Source: Candidatus Scalindua sp. (lineage in GTDB: Bacteria; Planctomycetota; Brocadiia; Brocadiales; Scalinduaceae). Taken from it: a stretch of 64,000 nt of DNA. The notes under the pieces are model-generated. The model was not told the DNA's origin, did not search any database, and worked only from the letters and a program-made list of their open reading frames with translations. Positions 17,339 to 25,967 of the stretch are shown piece by piece (the stretch's first letter is position 1; each line of letters starts with the position of its first letter). The stretch is from assembly GCA_021776915.1 (NCBI GenBank), contig JAIQZU010000006.1, positions 62,001-126,000 of the forward strand, in the 5' to 3' direction. The position numbers and the translations under genes are program-made.

Positions 17339-18402
17339 TGGTACAAAAAATTGTGATTCCCCATTCAAGACCTACATTAGATGGAGGTGATGCGTTTTCG
17401 GTATCTGAGGTAATACATTCAGGACAAATTGTCCAGGGTGAAGTGGTGGAGGAATTTGAGAAGAAGGTGGCAAAATACATTGGAGTACACGGTGCAGTGG
17501 CTACGAGTACGGGAACATCTGCGCTGCATCTTTCTCTTCTTGCTATGGGTGTAAAAATGGGAGACCACATAGCTATACCAAGTTTTGTGTGTTCAGCCTT
17601 ACTAAATGTAGTAAAGTATGTTGGCGCTCATCCTGTTTTAGTAGACGTAGATCCGGTAACATATAATATAGATATTCATGATCTTAAAAAAAAGATAAAG
17701 AAGGCTACAAGGGCAATAATCCTGCCGCATCAAGTTGGCCTGCCTGCAGATATCGACGAGGTCAAGTCTCTTGGAGTACCTGTTATTGAGGACTGTGCAC
17801 AGGCGATTGGCGCCGTTTATAAAGGGAAGAAAGCAGGGAGCTTTGGCAGTCTCTCCTGTTTCTCGTTTTATGCAACGAAAGTTCTATCTACAGGGGAAGG
17901 CGGAATGGTAGTCTCTGATTCTAAGAGTCTGTTAAAAAAAATAAGAGACCTCAGGGAATATGATAATAAAAGAAGCTATTCGGTTCGTTATAATTATAAG
18001 ATGACGGACATCCAGGCGGCAATGGGGATATCACAGCTTAAGAAGTTGAACTCTTTTTTACTTAAAAGAGTTAAGATTGCAAAAAGATATTTTTCGGAAC
18101 TACAGGGACTTTGCATTCTCCCTGCAATTAGTTATAAGGACAGGAAACATATCTTTTTTCGTTTCCTTATTCAAATACATGGAAGTGTTTCAAAGGCCCT
18201 TGAGTTTTTTTCCGACAGAGGTGTAACCTGCATGCGGCCTGTTTATAAGCCGCTTCACAAGTATCTCCACATCCATGGATTTCCAGGTTCTGATGCAGTC
18301 TGGAGCAAAACTATTTCTATCCCGATATATCCATCTTTAACAGATAAAGAAATCTGTAAAATTCTGGATGTTTTAAAGCAATACCTGAAAAGGGAGGCTT
18401 AA
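17338..18402 (+). CDS. DegT/DnrJ/EryC1/StrS sugar aminotransferase
   Basis: 354-residue PLP enzyme that converts nucleotide-linked keto-sugars to amino-sugars. Family marks: IPHSRPTLDGGDAFSVSEVI at the start, VATSTGTSALHLSLLAMGV, PVIEDCAQAIGAVYKGKKAG (Asp holding the PLP pyridine) and the Schiff-base Lys181 in FYATKVLSTGEGGMVV, then YDNKRSYSVRYNYKMTDIQA. ATG 17338 overlaps the PIG-L stop. With the deacetylase before and a lipid-carrier sugar transferase after, the three genes probably build an amino-sugar for a cell-surface polysaccharide. Confidence 0.93.
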   Translation: MVQKIVIPHSRPTLDGGDAFSVSEVIHSGQIVQGEVVEEFEKKVAKYIGVHGAVATSTGTSALHLSLLAMGVKMGDHIAIPSFVCSALLNVVKYVGAHPVLVDVDPVTYNIDIHDLKKKIKKATRAIILPHQVGLPADIDEVKSLGVPVIEDCAQAIGAVYKGKKAGSFGSLSCFSFYATKVLSTGEGGMVVSDSKSLLKKIRDLREYDNKRSYSVRYNYKMTDIQAAMGISQLKKLNSFLLKRVKIAKRYFSELQGLCILPAISYKDRKHIFFRFLIQIHGSVSKALEFFSDRGVTCMRPVYKPLHKYLHIHGFPGSDAVWSKTISIPIYPSLTDKEICKILDVLKQYLKREA

Positions 18403-18403
18403 G

Positions 18404-19597
18404 TTGAAAAATACTCTTGCCGATTTCAAAATCAAAGATATTGTTCCATGTAAACATAATATTGTAGTTTTATTCATATTTATCTTTTTCATGTTGCCGG
18501 GGGCGAGACGTTGGTTTTTCTATCATAATCTTGCCTGGTTATATGTATTATTCTTTTCATTCCTGGTTGGCTATTTATTTGTTCCGGTGGTCAGGAGGAT
18601 TGCCTCAAGATTAAATATTGTTGATATTCCTGATAAAAGAAAGACACACGATGGCTCTACTGCTCTTCTAGGCGGGGTTGCCGTGTATGTGGCATTTGCA
18701 AGCGCAATTATTTATAATAATGCTTATTCTGTAGAATTAAAAGGTATTGCTGTTGGCGCTACCATAGTATTTATTGTAGGGCTTATTGACGACATTGTTT
18801 GCCTTCGTGCAAGGTTTAAGCTGCTTGCTCAGGTAGTAGCCGTATCTATCATAATATATTCCGGCGTCGTTGCAGACTTCTTACCAAATGTCTGGTGGGG
18901 TTCTATATTGGAAATTGCTATTACGTTCATATGGATGCTTGGGATAACTAATTCGCTGAACTTTTTTGATGGAATGGATGGTCTTGCTGCCGGCCTTACG
19001 GTTATATGTTCTTTGTTCTTGTGTATTCTTGCTATTCAATCACATCAACCTTATTTAATTATTCCCTCAATTGCACTGGCCGGTAGCTGTTTGGGGTTTT
19101 TACCTTTTAATTTGAGATACAGAAAACCTGCCGTTATTTTCCTCGGTGATGCGGGAAGTACTTTTATGGGATTTATGCTAGCCGGTATGGTCATTATGGG
19201 TGATTGGGGATCTAATGACCCTATAAAGGCCTATGCTATGCCCATACTCATAATGGGCATATTTATTTTTGATATGACTTATACAACAGTTTCCAGGATT
19301 GCCTCTAAAAAGGTTGTTAATTTCAGTGGGTGGTTGGAGTACGTAGGGAAGGATCATCTTCATCATAGATTAACATCCCTGGGTTTGAGTGCTAAACAGA
19401 CGGTTTTCTTTATTTATTTTCTTACTGCATCGTTAGGTTTGAGTGCCCTGGTATTGAGAAATGGGAATTTAATTGATACCCTGCTGCTTCTTATTCAAGC
19501 AGCATTCATATATCTCATAATTGTCATATTGATGATAAGGGTAAAATCAAGCAACAGAAGGAAAGAAGATCAGGTGGAAGAAAAAAAACAGATGTAG
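18404..19597 (+). CDS. WecA/TagO-like undecaprenyl-phosphate sugar-1-phosphate transferase
   Basis: 397-residue polytopic membrane enzyme of the MraY/WecA family, which loads a sugar-1-phosphate (usually GlcNAc-1-P) on undecaprenyl phosphate to begin glycan assembly. Conserved cytoplasmic motifs: DIPDKRKTHDGSTALLGGVAV, GLIDDIVCLRARFKLLAQ, NSLNFFDGMDGLAAG, AVIFLGDAGSTFMGFMLAG and DHLHHRL. About ten membrane helices. TTG 18404 is taken as the start because GGAGG lies 6 bases upstream. It follows the aminotransferase with one base between, making the end of a three-gene surface-sugar operon. Confidence 0.92.
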   Translation: MKNTLADFKIKDIVPCKHNIVVLFIFIFFMLPGARRWFFYHNLAWLYVLFFSFLVGYLFVPVVRRIASRLNIVDIPDKRKTHDGSTALLGGVAVYVAFASAIIYNNAYSVELKGIAVGATIVFIVGLIDDIVCLRARFKLLAQVVAVSIIIYSGVVADFLPNVWWGSILEIAITFIWMLGITNSLNFFDGMDGLAAGLTVICSLFLCILAIQSHQPYLIIPSIALAGSCLGFLPFNLRYRKPAVIFLGDAGSTFMGFMLAGMVIMGDWGSNDPIKAYAMPILIMGIFIFDMTYTTVSRIASKKVVNFSGWLEYVGKDHLHHRLTSLGLSAKQTVFFIYFLTASLGLSALVLRNGNLIDTLLLLIQAAFIYLIIVILMIRVKSSNRRKEDQVEEKKQM

Positions 19598-19667
19598 AAT
19601 GTTATTACTTTTACCATGTTATTCCGACCTCATCATGGAGTAAAAGCAGTCTGGATGTCTTACTACT

Positions 19668-20246
19668 TTACATACCTATAAGTCCTTTTTGGGCATTTAA
19701 AATTTCCCAGCCACGAAAGTTCAATTCAAACTGCTTCTTTTCAACATGACAATCCAGGCATTTCTTGTTGCCGGTTTCTGACCATTTCTGCAGCATCATG
19801 GCTGTCTTTGCCGTTTTCCCCTCATGAGTAAGAATACCTTTTCCTGCATGGCAATAATTACATTCTATATCCATCATTTCTGACAGTTTAAACATTTTTG
19901 CAGCTACTTCTAATTTGTCTGTAAATTGTCCTTTCCCCGCATGGCAATAGTTACACTTTACACCAATTGCCATAGCGGCTCTCATCATAAATTCTGCCTT
20001 ATTTCCTTTTTCCGTAAAATCAGTTACATCGTCGTTATGGCAGAAAGAACATTCTTCTCCTAAAGCCGATGCCACCTCTTTGCTGCACTGTTGGCTCTTT
20101 TCCTCTCTATTACCCTGCAGGTAATCTTCGTGTAATACGTCTGGTTCCGGAATATCTGATTGTCCTGCACTTAATAATAATCCGGATGAGAAAACTATTA
20201 GAATGACGATACCAAAGATATTAGTATTTTTCATATTCTTTATCAT
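19668..20246 (-). CDS. Secreted tetrahaem c-type cytochrome
   Basis: 192 residues. An N-terminal signal peptide (IFGIVILIVFSSGLLLSAG) exports it; four haem c motifs follow: C66-SFC-H70, C98-NYC-H102, C129-NYC-H133 and C163-LDC-H167. The spacing is regular (about 32, 31 and 34 residues) and each unit is preceded by KMFKLSEMM-like helices, similar to the small photosynthetic reaction-centre-type cytochrome repeat. Likely a periplasmic electron carrier. ATG 20246 and an internal Met5 are both possible. No partner enzyme is adjacent; it is convergent with the WecA-like gene. Confidence 0.9.
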   Translation of the reverse strand: MIKNMKNTNIFGIVILIVFSSGLLLSAGQSDIPEPDVLHEDYLQGNREEKSQQCSKEVASALGEECSFCHNDDVTDFTEKGNKAEFMMRAAMAIGVKCNYCHAGKGQFTDKLEVAAKMFKLSEMMDIECNYCHAGKGILTHEGKTAKTAMMLQKWSETGNKKCLDCHVEKKQFELNFRGWEILNAQKGLIGM

Positions 20247-20405
20247 TTTGTGACATCCTTATTTCTAAACTTAGAAAGGCTTTGTAATACTGAACCCGGT
20301 AATTATTTTTTCATGAACAGGCACTGCCCTTCACACGCCAAATCATTTCTGGTGTTCCCTTGTTTAATTCTACTCATAAAACAAGATTGAAAGATTTAGG
20401 TCGTA

Positions 20406-21734
20406 TTACTTAGCCTGCTTTCGTTTTGCCTTGTAAAACGCCAGCCGTTTTTTAATCTCTTTGTCAAAACCATTTTCTGTCGGCTTATAGTATTCTTTAC
20501 CCTGAAGCTCCTCTGGTAAATAGGATTGTTCTATATAACCGCCATGATTGTGAGGATATTTGTATCCTTTGCCATAACCAAGATCCTTCATCAAAGATGT
20601 TGGTGCATTTCTTACGTGAAGCGGCACTCCTAATGCGCCTTTTTCTTTAACATCATTTAATGCGCTTAGATATGCTTTATAAGAGGCGTTACTTTTGGGT
20701 GCAGAGGCAAGATAGGCTACGCCCTGTGACAGAGGTATCCATCCCTCCGGCATGCCGACAAAATGAAATGCATCTTTCACGGCCACTGCTACCTGGACAG
20801 CCGACGGATCAGCATTGCCAATATCCTCAGAGGCAAAAATAACCATACGCCGCGCAATAAAGAGAGGGTCTTCTCCCGCTTCCAGCATACGTGCCAGCCA
20901 ATACAGGGCGGCATCCGGATCACTGCCGCGCATGGATTTGATAAAAGCGGATATTACGTTGTAATGTTCTTCCCCTCCTTTATCGTAAAGAAGAGCCTTT
21001 CGCTGCATGGCTTCCTGGGCAATTTTCAAAGTAATTGTCCTTTTCTCTCCCTTGTCTGGCTTTGTCAGCATTAAGGCCGATTCAAGAGTATTTAAAGCTA
21101 CCCTTGCCTCTCCGTGAGAAAGTTCTACGATAAAATTGAAGGCGTCATCGTCTATCTCTATTTGTAAATTGCCAAGCCCACGTTCATTATTTGATAAGGT
21201 ATTGGTTACTATGGTTTTGATGTTGTCTGCAGAGAGTTGTTCCAGAACCAACACCTTACAGCGTGAGAGAAGGGGTGCGTTGATCTCAAATGAAGGGTTC
21301 TCCGTAGTAGCGCCAATCAGTGTAATAGTGCCGTCTTCTACATGATGGAGAAAGGCGTCCTGTTGGGCCTTATTGAATCTGTGAATCTCGTCGACGAAAA
21401 GGATAGTTCTTTTGCCATAATATTTAAGCTGATGCCTGGCCTCCTCGATGACGGCACGGATATCCTTGACGCCTGATAACACAGCAGAGAAAGAGACAAA
21501 GTGAGCGCCAATTGACTTTGCGACAATTAAGGCTAATGTAGTCTTTCCTACGCCGGGAGGCCCCCAGAAAATCATTGATACTAATTCTTTCCTCTCCATA
21601 AACCCCCTGAGGATTTTATCTGGCCCAACGAGGTGTTCCTGCCCGATAAATTCAGCCATACTTTGCGGCCTCATCCGTTCGGCCAGAGGGGATTTCTTTG
21701 CAGCCTTTGCTCTTGCATCAAATAAATCAGCCAT
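20406..21734 (-). CDS. rarA: Replication-associated recombination protein A (AAA+ clamp-loader-like)
   Basis: 442-residue AAA+ ATPase of the RarA/MgsA/WRNIP1 family, acting at stalled replication forks. PLAERMRPQSMAEFIGQEHLVG at the start, Walker A GPPGVGKTTLA (about 60), Walker B ILFVDEIHRFNKAQQDAFLHHVE, sensor 1 IGATTENPSFEINAPLLSRCK, then the family-specific C-terminal GSDPDAALYWLARMLEAGEDP, RRMVIFASEDIGNADP, LGVPLHVRNAPTSLMK and GYKYPHNHGGYI. Full length. Upstream is a 291-base gap of repeat-like DNA. Confidence 0.96.
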   Translation of the reverse strand: MADLFDARAKAAKKSPLAERMRPQSMAEFIGQEHLVGPDKILRGFMERKELVSMIFWGPPGVGKTTLALIVAKSIGAHFVSFSAVLSGVKDIRAVIEEARHQLKYYGKRTILFVDEIHRFNKAQQDAFLHHVEDGTITLIGATTENPSFEINAPLLSRCKVLVLEQLSADNIKTIVTNTLSNNERGLGNLQIEIDDDAFNFIVELSHGEARVALNTLESALMLTKPDKGEKRTITLKIAQEAMQRKALLYDKGGEEHYNVISAFIKSMRGSDPDAALYWLARMLEAGEDPLFIARRMVIFASEDIGNADPSAVQVAVAVKDAFHFVGMPEGWIPLSQGVAYLASAPKSNASYKAYLSALNDVKEKGALGVPLHVRNAPTSLMKDLGYGKGYKYPHNHGGYIEQSYLPEELQGKEYYKPTENGFDKEIKKRLAFYKAKRKQAK

Positions 21735-21815
21735 TTTCAGTTACCCTTTAAAATTATTTTCACCGCAAGGACGCAGAGAACGCAAAGAAAAAACTTAGAA
21801 AAAAAAGATACAAGA

Positions 21816-21843
21816 GTAGGGGCGTATTGCAATACGCCCCTAC
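21816..21843. repeat. Perfect 28-bp palindrome, GTAGGGGCGTATT family
   Basis: Arms GTAGGGGCGTATT and AATACGCCCCTAC around GC. Related copies: 55300-55327, 57452-57538 (arms separated by an insert) and 59037-59089 (different centre). In this gap it follows low-complexity CACCGCAAGGACGCAGAGAA-type DNA at 21760-21780. Function unknown; no T-run. Confidence 0.7.
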
Positions 21844-22025
21844 AAAACTAATCTGTCACTTTCTAGAAGATAAGAGTTTTGCGGTTTACCCTAACGTGTA
21901 AATCTACATACTGCCCACTGATTAGTCAATCATTTATACTATTACTCTCTGTCTAAATCTTCATTCAGAGAAAAAAGTTGAATTTAAATGATTGTTTTAA
22001 TAGTATTGCCGTGACTTAAGAAGCG

Positions 22026-22688
22026 ATGTTTATTCCACCTGAAGTTTGGACAACACTTATAGAAAGGCATATATCTATGATTAAGATTGTTGATGGTTTT
22101 GAAAATAGCGAACAGATATGTAAGATGATTGAGGACGTTGCCGGAGAGCTGGGTATAAATCAAAAACTGGAAGAAATATCAATTAAACATCCCCCTGACA
22201 CTCCCATAGATATGAACTATCTCAGCTCAGATAACAAATCACTGGAGTTGGAGATAGTGGATTCATTAGATAATCTTGAGGGGCGTGTCAGGCATGAACT
22301 CATGCATGTAGCAGACCAGCTAGACGGGAAGTTTAAGTACAAAGTCAGTCTTGTCCCTCCTGACGGTACCGGCGCATTCAGGAGGTACAAATACCTCTGG
22401 AACGTGTATATTGACAGCCGTCTTGTAAAGAGTGGAAAGCCATCCTATGACACTCAGGAAGCCAGGGAAAAGGAGATAGAAGAATGCTACCCGGAATTGA
22501 GCGCAGATCTCAGGAAAAGGTGCTTTACCTTTCTCTGGGGAATGGGACTACTTGACTTCGAACAGATTTCTGCAATGAGTTACGACCTCTTTTCCACGTT
22601 TGAAGAACTCAAGTCTCTTGCCCGGTCACACGGGGAAAAGCAGATTACGTTTGATACAATTGAGGAACTGAAAAACTACGGAAAGTAG
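22026..22688 (+). CDS. Unknown protein with HELMH zincin-like motif
   Basis: 220 residues, no signal peptide or membrane segment. The notable element is R-H90-E-L-M-H94-VADQLDGKF, an HExxH pattern with a downstream Asp that could be the third ligand, as in some zinc metalloproteases or minimal zincins. The rest (IPPEVWTTLIERHISM at the start, YKYLWNVYIDSRLVKSGKPSYDTQEARE in the middle, RKRCFTFLWGMGLLDFEQISAMS late) matches no family I recognise. It lies 82 bases before cvfB on the same strand. Protease activity is a hypothesis from the motif alone. Confidence 0.7.
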   Translation: MFIPPEVWTTLIERHISMIKIVDGFENSEQICKMIEDVAGELGINQKLEEISIKHPPDTPIDMNYLSSDNKSLELEIVDSLDNLEGRVRHELMHVADQLDGKFKYKVSLVPPDGTGAFRRYKYLWNVYIDSRLVKSGKPSYDTQEAREKEIEECYPELSADLRKRCFTFLWGMGLLDFEQISAMSYDLFSTFEELKSLARSHGEKQITFDTIEELKNYGK

Positions 22689-22770
22689 AGAGATAAAGAA
22701 AACAGGACACACCCGCCAAACTTTCCGTCGGGCAGGGATTTACGCAGATAAAAGCAGATAAGAGGCCGAT

Positions 22771-23685
22771 ATGTTGGTATCGCAAAATGTGATACCTTTA
22801 AAGAGAAGTGTAAGCGGGTTAATGTGCCCGGTGGACGTTAATCTATTTATGTCAGAGATTGGTGTATTAAATAATTTAAGGGTCGTAAAAGAAGTTGATT
22901 TCGGCGTTTATCTTGACGGAGGAGAGCATGGCGAAATCCTGCTGCCGCGCAGGTATGTCCCCGCAAATTGCAAAATTGATGATAACATCAGGGTTTTTAT
23001 CTATCTCGATTCCGAAGATCGTCTTATTGCCACTACTGAAAAACCCTATGCCATGGTAGGTGACTTTGCGTTGCTGAAGGTTGTTGCGGTTAATTCTGTC
23101 GGAGCATTCCTCGACTGGGGTCTACCCAAAGATCTGCTGGTTCCTTTCAGTGAACAACGTCCTCTTATGGAAAAAAGTAAATCGTATATAGTCAGAATTT
23201 ATGTCGACAAACAAAGTAATCGCATTACAGCCACTACGAGGCTGGACAGGTACCTCGACAACGACCCGGGCAACTTTCATGCAGGCCAGGAAGTAAAATT
23301 GCTGATATGCAATCAGACCGATATAGGCTACAAAGCAATTATAAATGGCACGCATTGGGGGGTGCTCTATTCTAACGAAGTGTTTCAGTCATTAAAGAGA
23401 GGACAGAAAACAAAAGGATACATCAAAAAAGTAAGGGACGATAATAAAATAGATCTTTGCCTGCAGAAACCAGGCTATGAAAAAGTCGATGATATAACGG
23501 AAACAATTCTTGCTGTCTTGAAAGAGCAGGGTGGGTTCATTTCAGTAACAGATAAAAGTTCTCCGGAAACTATTTATAAACTGTTCGGCGTAAGTAAGAA
23601 GACGTACAAAAAAGCGATAGGCGCCATTTACAGGAAAAAGCTTATTGCAATTGAAAATAATGGTATTAAGCTGATCAGCAAATAA
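22771..23685 (+). CDS. cvfB: CvfB-like S1-domain RNA-binding protein
   Basis: 304 residues from ATG 22771; 278 from ATG 22849. The CvfB/YitL pattern starts at IGVLNNLRVVKEVDFGVYLDGGEHGEILLP, then LDSEDRLIATTEKPYAMVGDFALLKV, SVGAFLDWGLPKDLLVPFSEQ and a C-terminal winged-helix part (ILAVLKEQGGFISVTDKSSPETIYKLFGVSKKTYKKAIGAIYRKKLI). Three S1-like beta-barrels bind RNA. The first 26 residues from 22771 are not family-like and include a palindrome (22777-22795), so 22849 may be the real start although AGAGG lies before 22771. Confidence 0.85.
   Translation: MLVSQNVIPLKRSVSGLMCPVDVNLFMSEIGVLNNLRVVKEVDFGVYLDGGEHGEILLPRRYVPANCKIDDNIRVFIYLDSEDRLIATTEKPYAMVGDFALLKVVAVNSVGAFLDWGLPKDLLVPFSEQRPLMEKSKSYIVRIYVDKQSNRITATTRLDRYLDNDPGNFHAGQEVKLLICNQTDIGYKAIINGTHWGVLYSNEVFQSLKRGQKTKGYIKKVRDDNKIDLCLQKPGYEKVDDITETILAVLKEQGGFISVTDKSSPETIYKLFGVSKKTYKKAIGAIYRKKLIAIENNGIKLISK
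22777..22795. promoter_or_regulatory. Operator-like dyad GTATCGCA-N3-TGTGATAC
   Basis: An 8+3+8 dyad with one mismatch, just after one possible cvfB start and 53 bases before the other. Near-identical dyads are at 27940-27958 (before the ORF6N gene), 23811-23825 and 29177-29197. The shared core (T-C-A/G-C-A, 3 bases, T-G-Y-G-A) suggests a common protein-binding site; the binding protein is unknown. Confidence 0.4.
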
Positions 23686-23750
23686 GATACGAAATAAATG
23701 TTATCCAGGTTTATTACAAAACCATGATGTTTCAAATCCTCTCTTTTCTC

Positions 23751-23875
23751 TGGACTTCAATAATATACAGATTTACCATCAAGGTATGTACTGCTAACCA
23801 TAAAAGCAGTATCACATTTTGTGATGTTTATGAAATTTCTTGCCACAATATAGTCGTGAGATACGACTTTACATT
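23751..23875 (+). repeat. Interspersed repeat family R2, copy F (partial)
   Basis: Begins TGGACTTCAATAATATACAG and continues with ACCATAAAAGCAGTATCACA then TTTTGTGATG, and TTTCTTGCCACAATATA. These match the start, dyad and end of the family seen at 24837, 27605, 28650, 29856 and 48454, with the central part diverged. It ends about 20 bases before the frameshifted cytochrome gene, whose promoter may lie inside. Confidence 0.5.
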
Positions 23876-23896
23876 TTAATAAGAAAGGAGCGCGCC

Positions 23897-24749
23897 ATGA
23901 AGAACATAACATTGAAGTGTACTCTGTTGGTGTCATTGTTTGCAATGATGCTGACGGTTATGAGCGTGGTAAATGCTGGGGAGATGGACAAGAAGAAAAT
24001 TGACAAGCAGGAGTCCAGCTATGCGCCTGCTGGTCACGCCGGTTGCCCAACAGCAGTTTAACGTAACGGAAGACCGCAAGGCAGACATGGCGCAGGATGC
24101 AGTCTCATGCTTTACGTGTCACACCAGCGGCCATACCAGCGGAGTCTTTCACCTTAATCCTGACAACAGGCCCCAGGATACGCGTTTCCGTATAGATACA
24201 GTCAGTCTGCGAGGTGTAAATATCCAGCACTTCTTCGGTTCCAAGCGTACCTTGAGATCGCTCGAGGATTTCAGCGAGGTTGAGGCAAAGACCGCTTATT
24301 TTGACGGTGACCCTGTAATCGCTTTGAAAAAAGGTGCAAGTCGTTTCATGCGTGAGGAGATTGCGGCAATGGCTGCCATACAGAATATGATCGCCTTTCC
24401 TCCGGCACCAAAGCTGGATATTAGCGGTCACCTTAATCCGGACAAGGCCACAGAATCCGAACTGCGTGGTGAACAGATATTTACAGCGTCATGTTCACAA
24501 TGTCATCCGGCCCCATACTACACTGACAATCTTGCGCATGACCTGCAGGCAGAGCGCTTCTACGATGGGCGTGCCGAGGGCCTGATAAAGACCTTTGCCT
24601 TGCGTGGGATCAAGGACTCCCCTCAGTACATGCACGATGGGCGGTGTCTGACGCTGGAAGACACAGTGGAATTTTTCAATCTGATCCAGGGACTTGAACT
24701 GACGGCTCAGCAGAAAAAAGACCTGGTGGCCTTCATGCGGACACTATAG
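23897..24749 (+). pseudogene. Frameshifted secreted dihaem cytochrome c (peroxidase-like)
   Basis: ATG 23897 (AAAGGAG 6 bases upstream) opens a signal peptide, ITLKCTLLVSLFAMMLTVMS to VNAGEMDKKK, but this frame stops at 24059-24061. A second frame, open from before 23973 to 24749, continues with VTPVAQQQFNVTEDRKADMA, haem motif CFTCH in DAVSCFTCHTSGHTSGVFHL, then RGEQIFTASCSQCHPAPYYT (second CxxCH) and FALRGIKDSPQYMHDGRCLT, typical of MauG/cytochrome-c-peroxidase-like dihaem proteins. The signal peptide and body are in different frames, so a single indel near 24000-24060 is the simplest reading; sequencing error or programmed shifting are alternatives. Confidence 0.65.
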
Positions 24750-24836
24750 GTAAGAGGGTGGAGGCAGATAAAAGCTGATAAGAACCAACCCGTCCGAACA
24801 TACCGTTCGGTACGGGTTAGGTGGCAAAAAGAATTC

Positions 24837-25149
24837 TTGACTTCAAGAATATATAGTTTTAATATCACATTTCATTTTCATTCATTTCAAACAGCATAAA
24901 AGCTATACCACGATATGTGAAGTGGATAAGTTGCCTTAAATAAATGTTTCTGCCTACAGGGATGTTGAGCCCTGCGGGCGAAATCCCTGCTCGCCGTACA
25001 AGACTTTGGCAGGCGCGGCGCCGAAGCATATTCCGTTTTCGTTCTATTGCATGGAACTACGGCGGAGACCCGCAACGTTTTCACTCACAGGTGAGTTAGT
25101 GGCTCGGTGCGTAGGCTGGTAGGTGCATGAACTTTCTTACCACATATAT
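24837..25149 (+). repeat. Interspersed repeat family R2, copy A, with 160-bp inner segment
   Basis: Starts TTGACTTCAAGAATATATAG, has ATCACATTTCATTTTCATTC, AAACAGCATAAAAGCTATAC, the CCACGATATGTGAAGTGG dyad and ATAAGTTGCCTTAAATAAAT, and ends with CATGAACTTTCTTACCACAT. Between TACAGGGA and GCATGAAC lies an extra segment (about 24964-25125) also present in copy C (about 28989-29146) but absent from copy B and, apparently, copy E. Confidence 0.75.
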
Positions 25150-25173
25150 CGTTTTTAAATCTATAGTACCCTT

Positions 25174-25389
25174 TTGAATCAAAATCAGAAAATTGGCCAT
25201 AAGGTCGATTCCAGAGACACAATATTTAATGCCCGTAAACTGTCCTTGAAATTAAGAAATGTGCCTGACCACCGGTCAAAGCCGGTTGAACAGGATGGGG
25301 AGTCCCTGTATTTACATTGTGATAATGGACAGAGTAAGGAATTGATCAAGTCAAATCTTGATATTATAGTTAATGCCACAGACAGGTAA
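25174..25389 (+). CDS. Possible remnant ORF, unknown
   Basis: A 71-codon frame from TTG 25174 (NQKIGHKVDSRDTIFNARKL, then LSLKLRNVPDHRSKPVEQDG, ESLYLHCDNGQSKELIKSNL, DIIVNATDR). Composition is protein-like, but there is no ribosome-binding site and no family match that I recognise. It may be the end of a decayed gene. Confidence 0.2.
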   Translation: MNQNQKIGHKVDSRDTIFNARKLSLKLRNVPDHRSKPVEQDGESLYLHCDNGQSKELIKSNLDIIVNATDR

Positions 25390-25735
25390 AAAAGCCTGAT
25401 TTAATTTGATGTATGAGGAATTTCAAAGTTGTCAGAATAATAAGTTTTGGAGTACATCGACCGTGTCGATGTTTGCCTTAATAAATCTGTCACGCCATAG
25501 GCGGATCTGCCTCAGGCGCGACCTGTGGCAGATGGCATTGACATTGTCAATGCACTCCATAGCAACAAAAAGCAGCCAGCCTTTGGCGAGCATGGATTGC
25601 AAAAGGCCGGATCTCCGATAAGATCGGGGATGACAGGCAATCAAAGATTGTCTTAAGCAATTCTTTGAAGTGTCCGGGCAAAATAGCTTAGTAACTTTAC
25701 TCTGTAGAATCAGCATAAAAGGAGGGGGACGAAAT
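25390..25735. other. Gap with short hairpins, no gene
   Basis: The stretch holds a perfect hairpin ACATCGAC/GTCGATGT with a 3-base loop (25454-25472), a CGGATCTCCGATAAGATCGG-like element near 25609 and other interspersed-repeat vocabulary, but no supported gene. Confidence 0.5.
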
Positions 25736-25906
25736 ATGGCTTCACATTATTGTAATCTATGTAAGGTAGATGTTGATGCTAAGAGGCGTATAAGAGCCGG
25801 GACATTTATAATGATTTTGCTGACAGGCCTTCTCTGGTTAATCGTCATACCTCTTTACCAGAAGCGGTGTCCTCTCTGTAAAAGTAGATTCCTTAAAAAA
25901 ATATAA
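25736..25906 (+). CDS. Small zinc-ribbon membrane protein
   Basis: 56 residues. Two CxxC pairs, CNLC near residue 6 and CPLC near residue 46, flank a single membrane helix (GTFIMILLTGLLWLIVIPLY) and a basic stretch KRRIRAG. The four cysteines could form one zinc ribbon that packs against the membrane. Strong ribosome-binding site GGAGGGGG about 8 bases before ATG 25736 supports translation. Function unknown. Confidence 0.65.
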   Translation: MASHYCNLCKVDVDAKRRIRAGTFIMILLTGLLWLIVIPLYQKRCPLCKSRFLKKI

Positions 25907-25967
25907 AATATCTGTATACCCCGGCACTGCCAGACATGGCGGGCGTAAGGAGTCGCTGCTTTATAAT

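Noticed and set aside
18404-19597. MraY of peptidoglycan synthesis
   Set aside because: Neighbours are a deacetylase and a sugar aminotransferase rather than mur genes, and the motifs (DIPDKRKTH, DHLHHRL) fit the WecA/TagO branch.
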